Assembly (NCBI GenBank): GCA_015486655.1
Contig: WFRF01000111.1
Span: forward strand, 1 to 7,298
Reading direction: 5' to 3'
DNA from: Caldifarciminota bacterium
Lineage (GTDB): Bacteria; Hydrothermota; 32-111; QNBC01
DNA: 7,298 bases
Within the stretch, counting starts at the first letter, position 1; every line of letters starts with the position of its first letter. The position numbers were made by a program, and so were the translations under genes. The notes below the pieces were generated by a model. That model worked only from the letters and a program-made list of their open reading frames with translations. It ran no database searches and was not told the origin of the DNA. Below are positions 6,503 to 7,298 of the stretch, one piece after another.

Positions 6503-6595
6503 ACCCTGAATTTAGTTCAGGGTCTCATTGAGATTCCGGATCAAGTCCGGAATGACCGATTGTAAATAGCCTCGTTTACATTGTTCTCATGTTAT
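6503..6595. repeat. Hairpin repeat block, copy 2
   Basis: Three hairpins follow one another: ACCCTGAA/TTCAGGGT (6503-6510 and 6516-6523), ATTCCGGA/TCCGGAAT (6533-6540 and 6546-6553), and TGTAAA/TTTACA (6561-6566 and 6575-6580). Bases 6527-6595 match 3912-3980. The CCCTGAA and CCGGA stems look like a dispersed palindromic repeat type seen in many bacteria; that attribution is from memory. Confidence 0.75.
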
Positions 6596-6681
6596 TGAAG
6601 TATGACATCCTATATTTCTATCAATTTCAATATACAAAATTGGTAAATATGTCTTTACCTCTTACCATTTGTATAATTTAA

Positions 6682-6715
6682 AAAGGGGGCACATTATATA
6701 TGCCCCCTTTATTAA
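6682..6715 (-). terminator. Intrinsic terminator of the regulator-membrane protein operon
   Basis: A perfect 10-bp stem (6682-6691 and 6701-6710, AAAGGGGGCA/TGCCCCCTTT) with a 9-base loop begins 10 bases after the stop codon of the membrane protein. On the minus strand the stem ends in a run of five Ts followed by AT-rich sequence. Confidence 0.85.
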
Positions 6716-6720
6716 TAAGA

Positions 6721-7050
6721 TTATTCCCTTGTAAATATAATAGATCCGGATAGACCGTGGAAAAAGAGGAAGACCGATGCAAGAGCAAAAAACCAATTTA
6801 TATTAGGGAGAAAGTAATAGATAAAGAACATAGCAAGATATACACCGAAAGCGGTGAAATGCCCCGCTTTATAAAACAGTTGATACTCACGCTCATCCAT
6901 TTTATTTTTTCTGAATATAACGAGCAACGCAATAAGTGAAAAAAGAACAATCCCCTTATCTCCCATAAGTAAAATCCCGATGAACGTAATAATTCCGATT
7001 ATAAGTTCCGTTACAAATCTTGCCATTAGATTTTCTCTGAAATTCTTCAT
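6721..7050 (-). CDS. Small four-helix membrane protein of unknown function
   Basis: The product has 109 residues and about four hydrophobic segments, near 12-29, 32-47, 65-81 and 85-106. A charged cytoplasmic loop, RKNKMDEREYQLFYKAG (47-63), lies in the middle. The DERE motif followed by membrane helices recalls small membrane proteins of the DUF2178 kind that are commonly encoded next to XRE regulators; I cannot confirm the family by eye. Its start codon overlaps the stop of the regulator (ATGA), and a strong AGGAGG site lies four bases upstream, inside the regulator gene, so translation is probably coupled. A terminator follows the stop. A sensor or membrane partner role for the regulator is possible, but nothing in the sequence proves it. 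Confidence 0.8.
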   Translation of the reverse strand: MKNFRENLMARFVTELIIGIITFIGILLMGDKGIVLFSLIALLVIFRKNKMDEREYQLFYKAGHFTAFGVYLAMFFIYYFLPNINWFFALASVFLFFHGLSGSIIFTRE

Positions 7051-7265
7051 TTTACCTCCTTTGAAAACTTTTCCAAATAAAATAGATCCTCCACACTTGT
7101 TTGAAAAAAATCCGCCATCTTCAGTGCATTCAAGACCGAAGGAATAAACTTGCCGTTTTCTATCGCATTTATTGATTGTCGGCTCATCTCGATAGCTTTG
7201 GCAAGATCATCCTGCGTTACGCTTCTCTTTGCCCTCCATTCTTTTAACCTGTTTCTTAGTTTCAT
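7047..7265 (-). CDS. XRE-family HTH transcriptional regulator
   Basis: The product is a 72-residue DNA-binding protein made almost entirely of a Cro/C1-type helix-turn-helix domain. The helix-turn-helix runs from TQDDLAKAIEMSRQSINAIENG (17-38), followed by the usual P-S-V-x-x-A-L-K-M-A-D-x-F (42-54) and a VEDLF motif (58-62). This is the compact form, similar to YgzD-like regulators, with no ligand or protease domain. It has a good Shine-Dalgarno (AAAGGAG, minus strand, 7278-7272) six bases before the ATG. It overlaps the downstream membrane protein gene by four bases, so the pair is co-expressed. Autoregulation is common for such pairs, but I find no clear operator within the few upstream bases available. 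Confidence 0.9.
   Translation of the reverse strand: MKLRNRLKEWRAKRSVTQDDLAKAIEMSRQSINAIENGKFIPSVLNALKMADFFQTSVEDLFYLEKFSKEVK
7055..7060 (-). promoter_or_regulatory. Strong Shine-Dalgarno within the end of the regulator gene
   Basis: AGGAGG on the minus strand lies four bases before the membrane protein ATG, inside the last codons of the regulator. It fixes the start at 7050 and supports coupled translation. Confidence 0.85.
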
Positions 7266-7287
7266 ATTTCACTCCTTTGCATTTGAG

Positions 7288-7295
7288 ATAATATA
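7288..7295 (-). promoter_or_regulatory. Possible -10 element of the regulator operon
   Basis: On the minus strand TATATT (7295-7290), overlapping TATTAT (7293-7288), could be the -10 hexamer. That gives a short leader of roughly 15 to 20 bases containing the Shine-Dalgarno. The -35 would lie beyond the window edge. Confidence 0.35.
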
Positions 7296-7298
7296 TAC

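Larger units (their letters stand above)
6368..6632. repeat. Composite interspersed repeat, copy 2
   Basis: It has the same module order as 3776-3998: CGATTGCATATTTAA (6368-6382), a longer heptamer array (6382-6444), a CCCC-led hairpin block (6451-6486), the 69-bp block (6527-6595) and the tail CTATCAATTTCAAT (6618-6631). Differences from copy 1 are a different hairpin sequence, an extra hairpin at 6503-6523, and about 18 extra bases between 6595 and 6614. It lies upstream of the cotransporter gene. The region is non-coding. Confidence 0.8.

Overview
The window is an AT-rich bacterial chromosome segment with six protein-coding genes in three transcription units, separated by intergenic DNA full of dispersed palindromic and heptamer repeats. 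The lineage cannot be fixed from the sequence. A large secreted Asp-box propeller protein ends in a domain resembling a type IX secretion sorting domain. This points to Bacteroidota or a related FCB-type or candidate phylum (for example WOR-3, Cloacimonadota or Marinimicrobia-like); that placement is inference.

Left unit (+ strand, 120-3643): a MntP-type manganese exporter, a short SlyD-type FKBP prolyl isomerase without the His-rich tail, and an 837-residue secreted BNR/Asp-box propeller protein. Gaps of 16 nt separate the genes, and a strong hairpin terminator follows at 3666-3693. The unit is preceded by an 81-bp MITE-like repeat (1-81) whose right end abuts a candidate promoter.

Middle unit (- strand, 6229-4010): a single 739-residue cation-chloride cotransporter (SLC12/CCC family). 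It has the full membrane domain and the full cytoplasmic C-terminal domain, and keeps residues associated with K+, Na+ and Cl- binding in animal NKCC proteins. It is bracketed by two direct copies of a composite repeat (about 3776-3998 and 6368-6632), each made of the same modules in the same order.

Right unit (- strand, 7265-6721): a 72-residue XRE-type regulator overlapping (ATGA) a 109-residue four-helix membrane protein, followed by a clear terminator. This regulator plus small-membrane-protein pair is a recurrent but poorly understood arrangement.

The first genes of the left and middle units lack a Shine-Dalgarno sequence and have promoter-like hexamers placed so that transcription would begin at or next to the ATG, which suggests leaderless mRNAs. 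The internal genes and the regulator operon carry ordinary Shine-Dalgarno sites. I see no CRISPR array, tRNA, rRNA or transposase gene, and no clearly new multi-gene system. The most unusual content is the modular repeat DNA around the cotransporter and the cotransporter itself.
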